64,000 bases of DNA from Shewanella electrodiphila (GCF_023283985.1 NZ_JAKIKU010000003.1:1-64000); one strand, 5' to 3'; positions 42,856-52,852 are shown, numbered from the stretch's first letter. Numbers and translations: made by a program. The notes: a model not told the origin generated them from the letters alone.

Positions 42856-44062
42856 TTGGACTTACCTCTTCTTTTGCACCAAAACCTAAGCCTAACTGAT
42901 TAATTTTATTCACGACGTCATTGGCAGGTAATGGTTTAGAAAAGAAAAACCCCTGGGCAATTGAACACCCAAGTTGCTGAATTAAACATTTAGTTTCATA
43001 GTCTTCAACACCTTCTGCTACTGCGAGTAAATCAAGGTCATTAGCTAATGAAATACTTCTTCTGAAGAGTGCTTGAGACTTTGTGTTATTTAAAATATCT
43101 GACACAAAGCATCGATCGATTTTAAGCTCATCAAAAGGCAACATATGTAATTGCTCTAATGAAGCAAACCCAGTACCAAAATCATCAATTGATAATTTAA
43201 ATTTCATCATCCTTAACCTGAGTAAGGCGACAATCATGATCGAAGGGTTCGATGGAATGGCTGTTTCTGTTAGCTCACATGTAATGGCGCTATTTGCAAT
43301 CGCGTTTGCAGATGCGGTGCTTTCAATCCATTGCGGAAGAGTGTCATCCACTAAAATCTTTCCGGACAAGTTAATTGATAAGTTGAGTGATGAGAATGTG
43401 TTATTTAATTTTGAAAAGTTTTCAAAGGCATCTGTGATCACCGCTTTCGTTAACGGTAAAATCAAGCCTGTATTTTCTGCTGCGTTAATGAATTGCGATG
43501 GCAAAATAACGTTATCGCCATCGACTATTCGGGCTAGTGCTTCAAATCCCGAGACTTGATTTGTATTTAGATTATATTGAGGTTGAAAATATGCTTTTAC
43601 ATTACCTTGCTTTAGATGAAACTGAAGTTGTTCTTGTGTGAGCTCTAGTAATGGTTCTTGTACTGTAAATGTTTTTAGTGAGCTCGCCTGCTTAATCAGA
43701 GATTTAAGCATCATTGAAGTTATTGGTTTGGGAACGATTGAAAGTATGTTTAAGTGGTAATGAGAGGCTAATACTTTCGCTGAGTTAAGCAGATTTTCAT
43801 CTTCACCACTAAATAATACGATTGGGCTAGTGTATTTAATTTCGATTAATCGTTCTAATAGATACAGACCGTCTTTGACTGGCATGTTTAAATCACAAAA
43901 CACCATATCAAAATCACATGTTTTAATAAGATTGAAAGCATCTAATCCATCAGCTGCTTCAGAAATATCAAATTCACCCAACAGCTGTAGGCTTTTGATA
44001 AAAATCTTTCTGATGATTGATTGGTCATCGACAATCAGTATAGAACGTATTTCCTTAGCCAC
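42842..44062 (-). CDS. response regulator with c-di-GMP phosphodiesterase (REC-EAL)
   Basis: Residues 6-125 are a receiver (IVDDQ, FCDLNMPVKDG, PKPI). Residues 145-390 are an EAL domain with the catalytic landmarks intact: EALAR, SINLSG, CELTE, DDFGTG, ELKIDR, AEGVE and QGFFFSKP. It should therefore hydrolyse c-di-GMP, lowering biofilm-type behaviour, under control of the adjoining light/ligand-sensing kinase. First gene of a three-gene operon. Confidence 0.85.
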   Translation of the reverse strand: MAKEIRSILIVDDQSIIRKIFIKSLQLLGEFDISEAADGLDAFNLIKTCDFDMVFCDLNMPVKDGLYLLERLIEIKYTSPIVLFSGEDENLLNSAKVLASHYHLNILSIVPKPITSMMLKSLIKQASSLKTFTVQEPLLELTQEQLQFHLKQGNVKAYFQPQYNLNTNQVSGFEALARIVDGDNVILPSQFINAAENTGLILPLTKAVITDAFENFSKLNNTFSSLNLSINLSGKILVDDTLPQWIESTASANAIANSAITCELTETAIPSNPSIMIVALLRLRMMKFKLSIDDFGTGFASLEQLHMLPFDELKIDRCFVSDILNNTKSQALFRRSISLANDLDLLAVAEGVEDYETKCLIQQLGCSIAQGFFFSKPLPANDVVNKINQLGLGFGAKEEVSPIEQK

Positions 44063-44349
44063 TATACCTCCACTTATTCGAAATTCCTTTTCATAAAATA
44101 AGTATAGACATAAATAAGAAAAAACAAGGAAGAAACAGGATGTTGCCAGTTAAGGTTTAATACATTGATCACATAAAGACAAAGCAGTTTGAAACTTATC
44201 ACTTATTCAAAGCTTTTGACCGAAGCAATTAACCTAAGTAAATAACCTAAGCAATAAAGATTGCTCAAATGCTGCTAAGCCTTATAAACCCTAAGCATAC
44301 CTCGTTAACTTTTACTTATGGTAAACAAGGTGTGTTTAGGGTTTCGGTA

Positions 44350-44730
44350 TTAGTTCAATAACCATTTAAGTGCTTTGTCTTTATCTTCAAAGAACTGTGA
44401 ATCACCTTGTATAAACCATTTCGCAATTTTGCCAGCAACCTCTTGCCAGCCTTTATTGCCGTAAATAGCTATTTTTTCAAATTCGTTGCCATGTTTCAGC
44501 CCTAACTTTAAATCATCCCATGCAGCTCTCATTTCCCAACCGTCTAGCTCAGTACCATCAATGAAAACTTTAACCTTAGGGTGGTCAACTTCTGCTAAAG
44601 CAGAATCGATAATCGGCGTTATTGTAAGATAGTTCTGATGAGTTAATGTCCCTTTTGCTTTTAGTGATAAAAAAACATCACTGTTAATTCTTTCTATGCC
44701 TATAGAAAAGCCATGTGATTCCTGGGTCAT
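44350..44730 (-). CDS. SpoIIAA-like (STAS-fold) protein
   Basis: The 126-residue protein has the SpoIIAA-like family pattern: KVKVFIDGTELDGWEMRAAW (about 53-72), KIAIYGNKGWQEVAGKIA and a C-terminal Ala-Leu-Lys-Trp helix. These single-domain proteins occur widely in marine bacteria; some bind lipids, and roles remain unclear. AGGAG is present upstream of the ATG. It is probably a single-gene unit. Confidence 0.75.
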   Translation of the reverse strand: MTQESHGFSIGIERINSDVFLSLKAKGTLTHQNYLTITPIIDSALAEVDHPKVKVFIDGTELDGWEMRAAWDDLKLGLKHGNEFEKIAIYGNKGWQEVAGKIAKWFIQGDSQFFEDKDKALKWLLN

Positions 44731-44802
44731 AAATTTCTCCTTCTAACATTGATAGCGACGAACCGAATTACTAGAACACTACTAAGCTAGCATATTTGTA
44801 CA

Positions 44803-44831
44803 AAAAAAAAGCTACCCAAAGGTAGCTTTTT
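44803..44831 (-). terminator. strong intrinsic terminator
   Basis: A stem of AAAAAGCTACC and GGTAGCTTTTT with a CAAA loop and A/T runs on both sides can end transcription in either direction. It lies directly after the remnant outer-membrane gene at 44845, whose terminator it presumably was. Confidence 0.8.
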
Positions 44832-44844
44832 ATAAGTATTCAAT

Positions 44845-45008
44845 TTAGAAATTCATACGTGTATTAAGGTGGAATTTCAGCCTGTTTGGTACTGATAAAC
44901 GCTACGTGAGTCCGTAGAATTAGATGACAGTGGACTTCCTTCATCTGACAATTCACCATAAACACAGAGGGACCAGCTAGTGTCATACTGACGTTAAAAT
45001 TCGTTATT
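44845..45008 (-). pseudogene. C-terminal remnant of an outer-membrane beta-barrel gene
   Basis: On the minus strand one frame reads SWSLCVYGELSDEG, then DSRSVYQYQTG, then a stop; after a frameshift it continues KFHLNTRMNF and a stop. A C-terminal Phe is the hallmark of outer-membrane barrels such as TonB receptors or porins. The intact terminator follows 14 bases later. The rest of the gene is gone. Confidence 0.5.
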
Positions 45009-45225
45009 CAAGTGCACTGCTTTAACTTAGGAAGAAAAACTCTTCATACCCTTTAGCCAAAATCATAGATTAAAGCCTGAAACTAAGAATTTAAGCTTGC
45101 TAATCAGTGATAAACCGTTAGCCCAATCGTGAACTTTAAATGTTTAAATACATCACACCACAGTATTGTCGACGGCTGCTAAAACAGTTCACCGATACCT
45201 ATCTCATTCTTGGCTATAGTGACTA
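45009..45225. other. gene-free sequence between the barrel remnant and the 183-residue gene
   Basis: No further recognisable coding pieces. It probably consists of decayed DNA from the deleted outer-membrane gene. Confidence 0.4.
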
Positions 45226-45777
45226 TTAAGATTGTAATTTCAATTGATTCAAATGGTCGACCATGACGAAACATAATTCAATATATTGAATAGCTTCAAC
45301 TTTCCCAACCTCATAACCTTTTGCATGAGCCACTTTGTTGCGTAATTGGCGAAGTTCACTAAACAACTTACCTTTCTTAGTATCAATTAAATCTTCAGTC
45401 ACTAAAATCTCTTCAATGTCTTTGTATCGAGTGTCAGAATCGAAACTAACATTGGCTATTTTCGCTTTAATTAGCCCTTCAGCAGCGCTATCAACTTCAG
45501 CCCACGCTTGTATAATTGACGAGCTAGGTAAATTTTCAACTGAAGCAATCAAAACTGATTTCTTGTCAATTTCAAGTTCAGGGAAAGCACCTTCAGCTTT
45601 TTTAGATACTGCCTTTAATTTTTGACCAAACTCAATTTCAAAGTCTTTAAATTTTAATTTCTTAGCTAATGGTATTAAGGCAGTAAGTGGTTTCTGAAGC
45701 GTTATGATGCTAAAAATAAACACCGCAGGCCAAATTAACTTATCTAACAGTTCAATAAAAAATTGCATTCCATCCAT
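45226..45777 (-). CDS. membrane-anchored hypothetical protein
   Basis: The 183-residue product has one membrane segment (about 10-32, LIWPAVFIFSIITLQ) followed by a basic linker and a helical soluble domain with LFSELRQLRNKVAHAKGYEV. That last stretch (RNKVAH, R-x4-H) looks HEPN-like or like DUF4145 proteins. The function is unknown. No neighbour is close enough to suggest an operon. Confidence 0.6.
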   Translation of the reverse strand: MDGMQFFIELLDKLIWPAVFIFSIITLQKPLTALIPLAKKLKFKDFEIEFGQKLKAVSKKAEGAFPELEIDKKSVLIASVENLPSSSIIQAWAEVDSAAEGLIKAKIANVSFDSDTRYKDIEEILVTEDLIDTKKGKLFSELRQLRNKVAHAKGYEVGKVEAIQYIELCFVMVDHLNQLKLQS

Positions 45778-46034
45778 GTTGATTCACATATCCTTTGTTC
45801 TGTCTGTATAAGGTTAAAATAATTACGCAAGTAACTCAGCCAACTTTTTGAAATTATTCATTAAACACTATAAATATTGGGACGACAAACTACCCATAAT
45901 ATTTACAGAACAGCTTTGTGTTACATTATTGGTGTTTAACATTAAAGCTTTGACTTTAAATGATAAATTTAGCTATTGCTTGAGAAATAAAATTGAAAGA
46001 AAACAACTAACAAGAGTAAAATCAAACGGGTAAA

Positions 46035-46343
46035 TTACAGTTGTTGTCTTTCTTCAACACACTCATAAGAGCCCATTTCAAATTCACGGCAAACCCAAGG
46101 GCGGTTTTCATAGATAGTACACATAAGTGTTTCTCTATCTACAGCTACACACCAACCATCATCTAATCGCTTCATGACTTCCCCGCCCCATTGATCTTCA
46201 CCAATATATTCTTCAGGCACGCCAGTATCCGAGATTAAAATCACTTCAAGTTTACAGCAGCAGGCCTTACAACCTGTGCAGGTGATATTGGGATCAATAT
46301 CTGTGCTATCAACACTTAGGATTTCGGTGATTTCAATTTTCAT
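46035..46343 (-). CDS. YkgJ-family Cys-cluster protein
   Basis: The 102-residue protein has ITCTGCKACCCKLEV near the start and DGWCVAVDRETLMCTIYENR, WVCREF and SYECVEE later: the cysteine spacing of the YkgJ/YcgN zinc- or iron-chelating family (PF03692). The biochemical role of the family is not settled. Seven to eight cysteines suit one metal cluster. Confidence 0.78.
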   Translation of the reverse strand: MKIEITEILSVDSTDIDPNITCTGCKACCCKLEVILISDTGVPEEYIGEDQWGGEVMKRLDDGWCVAVDRETLMCTIYENRPWVCREFEMGSYECVEERQQL

Positions 46344-46516
46344 TTAAACCATTTATTTTGGTAATAGCTAATAATAAAGCTAGTCGTTTAGCGATAGATG
46401 TAGCTAGGGAATCTATTCTGTAGCAGATAATAACCTAGAGGCGGCTTTCTACATAACATAACATCTGATTTCAGTGCTGTTTGCACTCGTTTTCAACAGT
46501 TCGTAACTAGCATTGG

Positions 46517-47269
46517 TTAGTTAATGAATGAATTAACTTCACATTGAGTTAAATATCGCCAGTGACCGAGCGGTATATCTAACTTAAGCAGGCCGATTTG
46601 CTCACGATGCAACGCATTGACGCGATTACCTACGCTGAAAAACATCCTTTTTACTTGATGATAGCGCCCCTCTGTTATGGTCAATAATACTTGCTGTGGC
46701 ATCTGAGTTTTATAACCATCTTGCTGGTTTTGGCTTGGATCTGGCGCGAATGCTTGTTCAACACTAATTTTCTTCAGTTTAGCTGGCAGTGTTGGTTTTG
46801 CCTCACCCGATAACAATACCCCTTGCTCAAAACGTTCAACGACGTCATTCGCAAGTGGTTTGGACAGAGTCACCCGGTATGTCTTTTCGCAATTTTGTTC
46901 AGGCCGCATAATGTTAAATGACCATCGACCATCGTCTGTGATCAAAACGAGCCCAGTTGTATCTGCATCTAACCGCCCAGCAATATGCAATTCTTGTTTA
47001 TCTTCAATATTAATTTGATTAAGAATAGAGGGATAGTCACCATCAACATTTGAGCAAATGGTATTAGCTGGCTTATTAAACATCAAATAACGAAATGCTC
47101 TAGGAATAAGTTGCTCACCCAGATAATCAATCAGATTATTTTCATGCACTTGGTAACGAACATCTGTTATGGCTTGTTGATTAACAGTTACTTCACCAGA
47201 TTCAATACAAGTGGTTACTTGTTGCTTCGTTAATCGAGTGCTGCGCATTACAAATTTGTCTAATCTCAT
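46517..47269 (-). CDS. rsuA: 16S rRNA pseudouridine-516 synthase
   Basis: The 250-residue enzyme has an S4 RNA-binding domain (1-45, MRLDKFVMRSTRLTKQQV) and the RsuA/RluB/E/F catalytic motif GRLDADTTGLVLITDDG with the active-site Asp near residue 101, plus EGRYHQVKRMF near the end. It converts U516 of 16S rRNA to pseudouridine. Length and domain order fit RsuA; RluE or RluF would be alternatives. A short insert (DPSQNQQDGYKTQMP) near 180 is unusual. Confidence 0.82.
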   Translation of the reverse strand: MRLDKFVMRSTRLTKQQVTTCIESGEVTVNQQAITDVRYQVHENNLIDYLGEQLIPRAFRYLMFNKPANTICSNVDGDYPSILNQINIEDKQELHIAGRLDADTTGLVLITDDGRWSFNIMRPEQNCEKTYRVTLSKPLANDVVERFEQGVLLSGEAKPTLPAKLKKISVEQAFAPDPSQNQQDGYKTQMPQQVLLTITEGRYHQVKRMFFSVGNRVNALHREQIGLLKLDIPLGHWRYLTQCEVNSFIN

Positions 47270-47323
47270 TTATTTATCTAATCACTTATATTGGCGAGTA
47301 TTTTACAGTTAACACCCAAACAA

Positions 47324-47345
47324 AAAACGGCCCTGAAGCCGTTTT
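47324..47345 (-). terminator. intrinsic terminator after the lipoprotein gene
   Basis: AAAACGGC and GCCGTTTT pair around a short loop, followed on the minus strand by TTTTTTGTTT. It sits 35 bases past the stop of the 248-residue gene. Confidence 0.82.
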
Positions 47346-47379
47346 GATACTGAAATGATTTACTGATTAGCAGATAACG

Positions 47380-48126
47380 TTAGAACCAAACTTCTTCTAT
47401 GGCATCAGCAATAACCGGCGCAAAGTTACCTAAGATATTACTGTGACCACCGGTGTAAATAGCAAAGCTATTATCAATAGGTTCTAACGAGTCATCTAAG
47501 GTTAACATATAGGTTAATGATGGAAACAGAACCGTCGTAATGTCATCCATTACTTCAGCACCAGCAACTAATGTATAGTCGTCATTTGATAATTCAGAAT
47601 ATGTGGTTTCATATAACTCATCAGTTGAGACTTCTTCAATCTTGCTTACATTAGTCAATAAAACAGGGTTATCACTATCACTTGCTAATGAAAGTGATGT
47701 GGTTTCGTAACCTTCAGGCTCAGACCAAGTGTAACTATAACCATCGCTTTGAATATATTGGCGAGTATTTTCAAAATACACTTTTGATGCAGAGTCATCG
47801 GTCGCTAAATGAAATACAACACGGCTATTATTATAACTACGGGCATTATCTTTATTGATAACCGCTTGTTCCATTGAATATTCAATTTTCACTTCTCGGA
47901 CGTCGTTGTCATTGACTGTATTAATGCAATGGGTGTCGATTTTTTTAGTGGCCACACATAAACGGTTAATGACCGCATCAGACAAGCCAAATTGGCGTGC
48001 CTGATCTTTAAAACCCGAATCTATCTTAGCGTCAGGAACAATGGGTTTAGGGTGAATAATATCATCGAGTAAATCACAGCCACTAACACTGACACATAAC
48101 ACACCAAAAACGATCAATTGTTTCAT
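47380..48126 (-). CDS. lipoprotein of unknown function
   Basis: The N-terminus MKQLIVFGVLCVSVSGCDLL has a lipobox (VSGC), so the protein should be lipid-anchored after cleavage before Cys17. The remaining 230 residues are acidic, beta-rich and without a family I know. The residue after Cys is Asp, the inner-membrane retention signal in enterics. Single gene with its own terminator. Confidence 0.7.
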   Translation of the reverse strand: MKQLIVFGVLCVSVSGCDLLDDIIHPKPIVPDAKIDSGFKDQARQFGLSDAVINRLCVATKKIDTHCINTVNDNDVREVKIEYSMEQAVINKDNARSYNNSRVVFHLATDDSASKVYFENTRQYIQSDGYSYTWSEPEGYETTSLSLASDSDNPVLLTNVSKIEEVSTDELYETTYSELSNDDYTLVAGAEVMDDITTVLFPSLTYMLTLDDSLEPIDNSFAIYTGGHSNILGNFAPVIADAIEEVWF

Positions 48127-48421
48127 TTAGATTCTCATTAGATAGCACACTTATAAATGTTATTGTGTCAAAAAATAAATAAAATCAGTAGCTTTATTTT
48201 TTATGGTTCAGCAAAAAGTGGGGAGAATACAGATAAGCTAACGAAAAATTTAAACAGAATGTACCTATTTTTAACGATTATTTACCCTAAATAGCAACTA
48301 GGTAATATGTCCTGCTACCTTTTCATACAGAGAATCTAATCTCTCATAATAAGATGTTTTGTTGTATTTACAGTTTAAGACTAATCTATAAACAGAATGA
48401 TGATTAACAAGGATAAGTTAC

Positions 48422-49402
48422 ATGACCTTTAATCCCCTTAAAATAACTACACTTTCATCAATATCTTTATTAGCTATGGTAAGTGTTAATTTATCTGCAG
48501 CTTCTTTAAGTGGTCTCAGTCAATACAAGGGCTCAGGGAATATTACCCAAGGCTTAGCTAAAACAATTGAACTGAATATTTTTGAATGTAAAAGCGGACG
48601 CAGTCGCATGGCTGGTATTGGAGAAATTTCCGATTCAAAAGGTAAAGTATGGACTGTTCCTGCTACAAACCACTTTACTACAGCTCCAAAAGCAATCGAT
48701 TTATATGAGCAATGTGCAGGCATCACTCACAGCAGTATTGCTGATGTCAATCAAGCTGATGTGCCACTCGTTGTTGTTGACCCTGATGGGGAAGAAATTA
48801 CTGGCTATATTTTTGCTGACAATTATTTTGAGCTATATATCAACGGCAAAATGATCGCAGTTGATACCGTTCCTTTTACGCCATTTAATTCAAGTCTGGT
48901 TAAATTTAAAGTTAGTACACCCTATACGATTGCAATTAAAGTCATTGATTGGGAAGAAAATCTGGGATTGGGAACAGAAAAGAATCGAGGTAAAGCTTAT
49001 CACCCTGGTGATGGCGGTTTTATAGCAAGTTTTAGTGACGGCACTGTCACTAATGAAGATTGGCAAGCGCAAACTTTTTATACCTCGCCTATTTATGATT
49101 TGACATGTTTAACAGAATCTAAAGGTAAACGTATGTCCAATACATGCAGTACACTAGGGACTGATGAAGGACAAGATGCTTTTGCTGTTCATTGGCAGAC
49201 ACCGAATAACTGGATGACTAAAGAGTTTGATTCAAGTTTGTGGCCACAAGCAACGCTATACACAGAAGATGAAATTGGTGAAAACAATAAAAGAGCGTAT
49301 ATGAACTTTATTGATAAATTTAGCGGTGCTGGCGCCAGTTTTATTTGGTCAACGAATGTAGTACTCGATAACGAAGTATTATTAAGATACACAGTAAAAT
49401 AA
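48422..49402 (+). CDS. secreted hypothetical protein
   Basis: The 326-residue product has a signal peptide (1-27, ending NLSAA). The mature part is beta-rich with paired cysteines (EQCAG; LTCLTES; MSNTCS) and a jelly-roll-like C-terminal region (MTKEFDSSLWPQATLY, FSGAGASFIWSTN). It may bind carbohydrate or be a surface protein, but I recognise no family with confidence. AAGGATAAG lies before the ATG. Confidence 0.65.
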   Translation: MTFNPLKITTLSSISLLAMVSVNLSAASLSGLSQYKGSGNITQGLAKTIELNIFECKSGRSRMAGIGEISDSKGKVWTVPATNHFTTAPKAIDLYEQCAGITHSSIADVNQADVPLVVVDPDGEEITGYIFADNYFELYINGKMIAVDTVPFTPFNSSLVKFKVSTPYTIAIKVIDWEENLGLGTEKNRGKAYHPGDGGFIASFSDGTVTNEDWQAQTFYTSPIYDLTCLTESKGKRMSNTCSTLGTDEGQDAFAVHWQTPNNWMTKEFDSSLWPQATLYTEDEIGENNKRAYMNFIDKFSGAGASFIWSTNVVLDNEVLLRYTVK

Positions 49403-49606
49403 TACGCTTAGGTTATTTTAATCATACCCACAAGGAGTGAAATGATGCTCCTTGTGGTACCGTTAATTAATTCATCAGGCACATTCCAACGTTGAGTTTC
49501 AAGCCCCTATCTCAGATAGGTTCTATTATAAAAAAGCGACTATATCCTTAACACTTTAGTGTTTCGAATCTGTGATAATTTCATACTATCTGCTCAGCTA
49601 CCTAGG

Positions 49607-50725
49607 TCATGCACCGATCAATTTTCTCGAGCTATTTGAGAATGTTTTTTGAAATATGAGTGTAAGTAAGACACTTGCCAAAATAGAGCCAACTAAACTA
49701 GCGAGCCCATATAAACCTATTTCGAATGTATTTCTGTCAGTTATTAGCCAATTTTGAGCTACATAAATAATCCAGCCCATAAAAAATACATGTAAAAAAT
49801 AAACTGAAAACGCCATATCACCTAACACAGTCACCAACGATAAGAATGAGATTTGCTTTGGTGTCTTTGCAGATTTAAGTTTTTCTGTTGCTAAATACAA
49901 CCCAACTAACACAACACCTGTAATAATCAATTTTTGCAAATAGATTAATGACTGCCTAACAGAAAACCAACCAGTATAGTAAAAGTCGAAAAAATAACTA
50001 GCAACAATCGCTACACTTAACACCACTAATAACAATAATAAGCTTTTGATGTGTAGATTAATCAAATCTAAAATTCGCTTAAAATGACAGCCGAAGAACA
50101 AGCCTGTTGTGTAGGCACCAGCAAAATAAAAAAACGTTTGTAACTTAATAAAGTCAGGAAATGGACTACGTGAAATGACCAAAGGGATCAGCATAATGGT
50201 CAATGTAAGCCATTTATATTGAGGATTGCTAACCAGTTGCCATAACAATGGCGTTAATAGATATAGCACCATTAACACGGGGATATACCACAAATGAATT
50301 GACGCTTTTCCTAACAACAAACTGATGAAAAATTCATTTTGAGGCATTTCGCTTTGCCAACCCCCATAAAACGAAAAGTAAAATACCGATACTGCAATAT
50401 AGGGTAAAATTACATGTAATAACTTGTTCGTATAAAACTGTTTCCAGGAGCGTTTTGCTAATACCATGCTAAATAGCATTCCAGAGATAAGTGCAAAATA
50501 AAGCGTTGAGCCATGAAACAACATTTCAGTTATCGAAAAAAGAACCTTAAGTCCTATCGAGTCTAACGACCCTGTCCAAAAAATCATAAATGACCAAGCA
50601 TGTGCGCCAACAATTGCAATAATGGCTAAACCTCTAAACAAATGTAGTGGCTGATTAAAGCTTGTTTTAGTTTGGCTGTGTTTATTAAGTGCTAATTGGT
50701 CGAATATTCTGTTTAGCTTTGGCAT
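49607..50725 (-). CDS. membrane acyltransferase family 3 protein
   Basis: The 372 residues contain about ten membrane segments and the family's N-terminal FRGLAIIAIVGAHAWSF with the conserved Arg and His, followed by FHGSTLYFALISGML. Such enzymes (PF01757, OafA-like) O-acetylate or acylate surface polysaccharides in the inner membrane. No polysaccharide genes adjoin it, so the substrate is unknown. Confidence 0.8.
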   Translation of the reverse strand: MPKLNRIFDQLALNKHSQTKTSFNQPLHLFRGLAIIAIVGAHAWSFMIFWTGSLDSIGLKVLFSITEMLFHGSTLYFALISGMLFSMVLAKRSWKQFYTNKLLHVILPYIAVSVFYFSFYGGWQSEMPQNEFFISLLLGKASIHLWYIPVLMVLYLLTPLLWQLVSNPQYKWLTLTIMLIPLVISRSPFPDFIKLQTFFYFAGAYTTGLFFGCHFKRILDLINLHIKSLLLLLVVLSVAIVASYFFDFYYTGWFSVRQSLIYLQKLIITGVVLVGLYLATEKLKSAKTPKQISFLSLVTVLGDMAFSVYFLHVFFMGWIIYVAQNWLITDRNTFEIGLYGLASLVGSILASVLLTLIFQKTFSNSSRKLIGA

Positions 50726-51221
50726 GTTTTTATCTTAATTAGCAATCCCTTAACTTACTAAGCTAGCGACTGTACTAATAATATTCAATTACATACGATT
50801 GCAGGTAATTTCTTTTATACCCCTATTTATTTTTTATCAGTGAGCTAACAACATTATTCCGTTCATCAGGGCTTCTGTTTTAAGGAGTCAGGGATGATCA
50901 GCTAATGCGACTTGAGGGGTAATATGGTGGAAATTAATGCTGGTAAAACACTAGTATGAAATTTTATTATGCTGCCTAGTTATTATTAATTTCAGCTATT
51001 TTTCTCAAATATCTTAAAGGCTCAATGATAAACTTCCACAATGAGACAATGTATCACAGCCGAATTTGAACACTGTCACCCATCTGATTCAATTGGATAT
51101 TTTACTAATTCTGTGTCATTTAGTTAGGTTAAATTTACCAAGACACACTTGTCACAAGCTATTAACATAGGTAGCATCGAGCCATAAAAATATTCAATTA
51201 TGCACAATAGGATTTCCCAAC
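50726..51221. other. 496-bp gene-free stretch
   Basis: Both flanking genes read away from it. I see no hairpin, attC or coding remnant of note. It should contain the promoters of the acyltransferase and of the frameshifted gene. Confidence 0.45.
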
Positions 51222-51855
51222 ATGGAAAGTGGTATCCCGCCAAATTCTCAAGTAAATGATCAAGTAATCAACCAAACAGAGACTGAGCAAAGGTTAGGCT
51301 ACTAGAGAACAGCAAATTGACAACCTCATCGTTCAACAATTGGCTAAAAAACCTTGGTATCAAAATCCTGAAATGATTGTTGCTTTTTCTGCATTAGTCA
51401 TTGGCATTGTGACCACTTTTACCTCGATTTATTCTGCAGCAATCGATCGCGCATACGCTAGAGCTTCAGTTTGGCCCAGTGTTGAAATAGCTAGAGGCTA
51501 TGGTTACGATTCATTTAGATATATTGTTTCTAACAATGGTACAGGACCAGCGGTCATCAAGTACGCTAAGGTAACACACGATAAAAAATATCTATCCCAA
51601 TGGAGAGATATCAATGTATTCGAAGAGGTTACGCAATCTCACATAGGAAAAACTGTGTTATCTGCGCAAAAGACGATCACGCCAGTGCTGTACAAAGGTA
51701 ATAAAGTTGATGATATTTTAAAAGTGGATAATTTAATTTCGATAGAGCTTTGCTACTGCTCTATTTACGACGAATGCTGGATTGTGAATCGTGATAATAA
51801 TCCGAGGCCAATTGAGCAATGTGTGATTGATGATAAGCACAAGTTTTTACAATAA
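51222..51855 (+). pseudogene. membrane-anchored hypothetical protein gene with a 1-base frameshift
   Basis: ATG at 51222 opens MESGIPPNSQVNDQ and stays in frame to TEQRLG, then stops at 51303. From 51298 the +1 frame continues ATREQQIDNLIVQQLAKK and runs to the stop at 51855, with a membrane segment (VAFSALVIGIVTTFTSIY) and a beta-rich domain. Removing one G at 51297-51298 would give one protein of about 211 residues. Either the gene is broken, it uses the TTG at 51340, or the base is a sequencing error. Confidence 0.55.
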
Positions 51856-51993
51856 TGAACTCAACTCATTCATCTGAGTAAATAAAAACTCATCGAATTA
51901 AATTTAACATAAAAATTGATAATAACTTATTGTCAGATTCAATGACGCTAAGTTATTTCTCTAAACCACTCATTACTCCACGGAAGGTGTAAA

Positions 51994-52314
51994 TTGAAAA
52001 AGTTATTCGTTTTAATCGTTCTTTATGCGTTATATCAAAATTGGGATGTCATAACCAATAACACGAACAAGCCCACTTTTGCAGCCGACAATGTCGTGGT
52101 GATGTACTCAACGGACTGGTGCGGTTACTGCAAGAATGCACGTCAGTTCTTTAATGACAATAACATCGCGTTTGCTGATTATGATATTGAAAAGTCTTAT
52201 GATGCTAATGAGCGCTATGAAGCATTAGGTGGGCAAGCGATTCCCCTCTTACAAGTCAATGGCGTGATTATCCGTGGGTTTCAACCTCGTAAGATTGTTG
52301 CTTCATTGCATTAA
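51994..52314 (+). CDS. glutaredoxin-like thiol-disulfide protein, membrane- or periplasm-targeted
   Basis: The 106-residue protein starts at a TTG with GGAAGG upstream. A hydrophobic N-terminus (LFVLIVLYALYQNW) acts as signal or anchor. The glutaredoxin fold shows STDWCGYCKNARQFF (CxxC near 44-47) and GGQAIPLLQVNG with the cis-Pro. It may reduce or shuffle disulfides at the membrane. Its end overlaps the convergent gene by four bases. Confidence 0.78.
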   Translation: MKKLFVLIVLYALYQNWDVITNNTNKPTFAADNVVVMYSTDWCGYCKNARQFFNDNNIAFADYDIEKSYDANERYEALGGQAIPLLQVNGVIIRGFQPRKIVASLH

Positions 52315-52811
52315 GCCTTGCTAGATGCTTGTACTTGCAATAACGCTATGATTTCATCCGTTACTTGAATCATATTCTTCTGAATATTTTCGGATAGTAA
52401 TTTTAGGTTATTAAAATCTGGTTTATTGATAATTACAGCCTCAATAATTGAGTATTGAGGCATTTCACTGTTCTTTTTATTCCACTTTGTTGATTTTAAC
52501 CAGTTCCAGTATTCTTTTTGAACTGGAATAGTATTTCCTAACAGCCAAACCTCGAATCTCATTTCTAAGTGATTTAACACAAGAGCAAATTTTAAATTTT
52601 TACGCTTTAAAAAATCATTGGTGTAATAAAAATATGTGAAATCCATGTAGCCATGGCGAATTTTTGTAAAAGAGTATTGGTGTTCTAAATCTTTTACTAG
52701 TTCCGTTCTGGTGTTCATTACAAATTTCACCAACTCGTTATACGCAACTAATATATCGCCTTTGCGCAGCTCTTTATGATAAAGAGTCACAATGTCATTC
52801 AAGTTTTTCAT
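52311..52811 (-). CDS. hypothetical protein resembling DUF7000 family
   Basis: From ATG 52811 (GGAAGG six bases upstream) the product has 166 residues. The layout, with LYHKELRKGDILVAYNELVK at the start and LKFALVLNHLEMRFEVWLLG in the middle, recalls the DUF7000 proteins of unknown function. A frame extension to 52853 adds 14 residues but has no good ribosome site. Confidence 0.55.
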   Translation of the reverse strand: MKNLNDIVTLYHKELRKGDILVAYNELVKFVMNTRTELVKDLEHQYSFTKIRHGYMDFTYFYYTNDFLKRKNLKFALVLNHLEMRFEVWLLGNTIPVQKEYWNWLKSTKWNKKNSEMPQYSIIEAVIINKPDFNNLKLLSENIQKNMIQVTDEIIALLQVQASSKA

Positions 52812-52852
52812 TATAACCTTCCAACCTACACTTGCACTGATACCTAGCCTCA

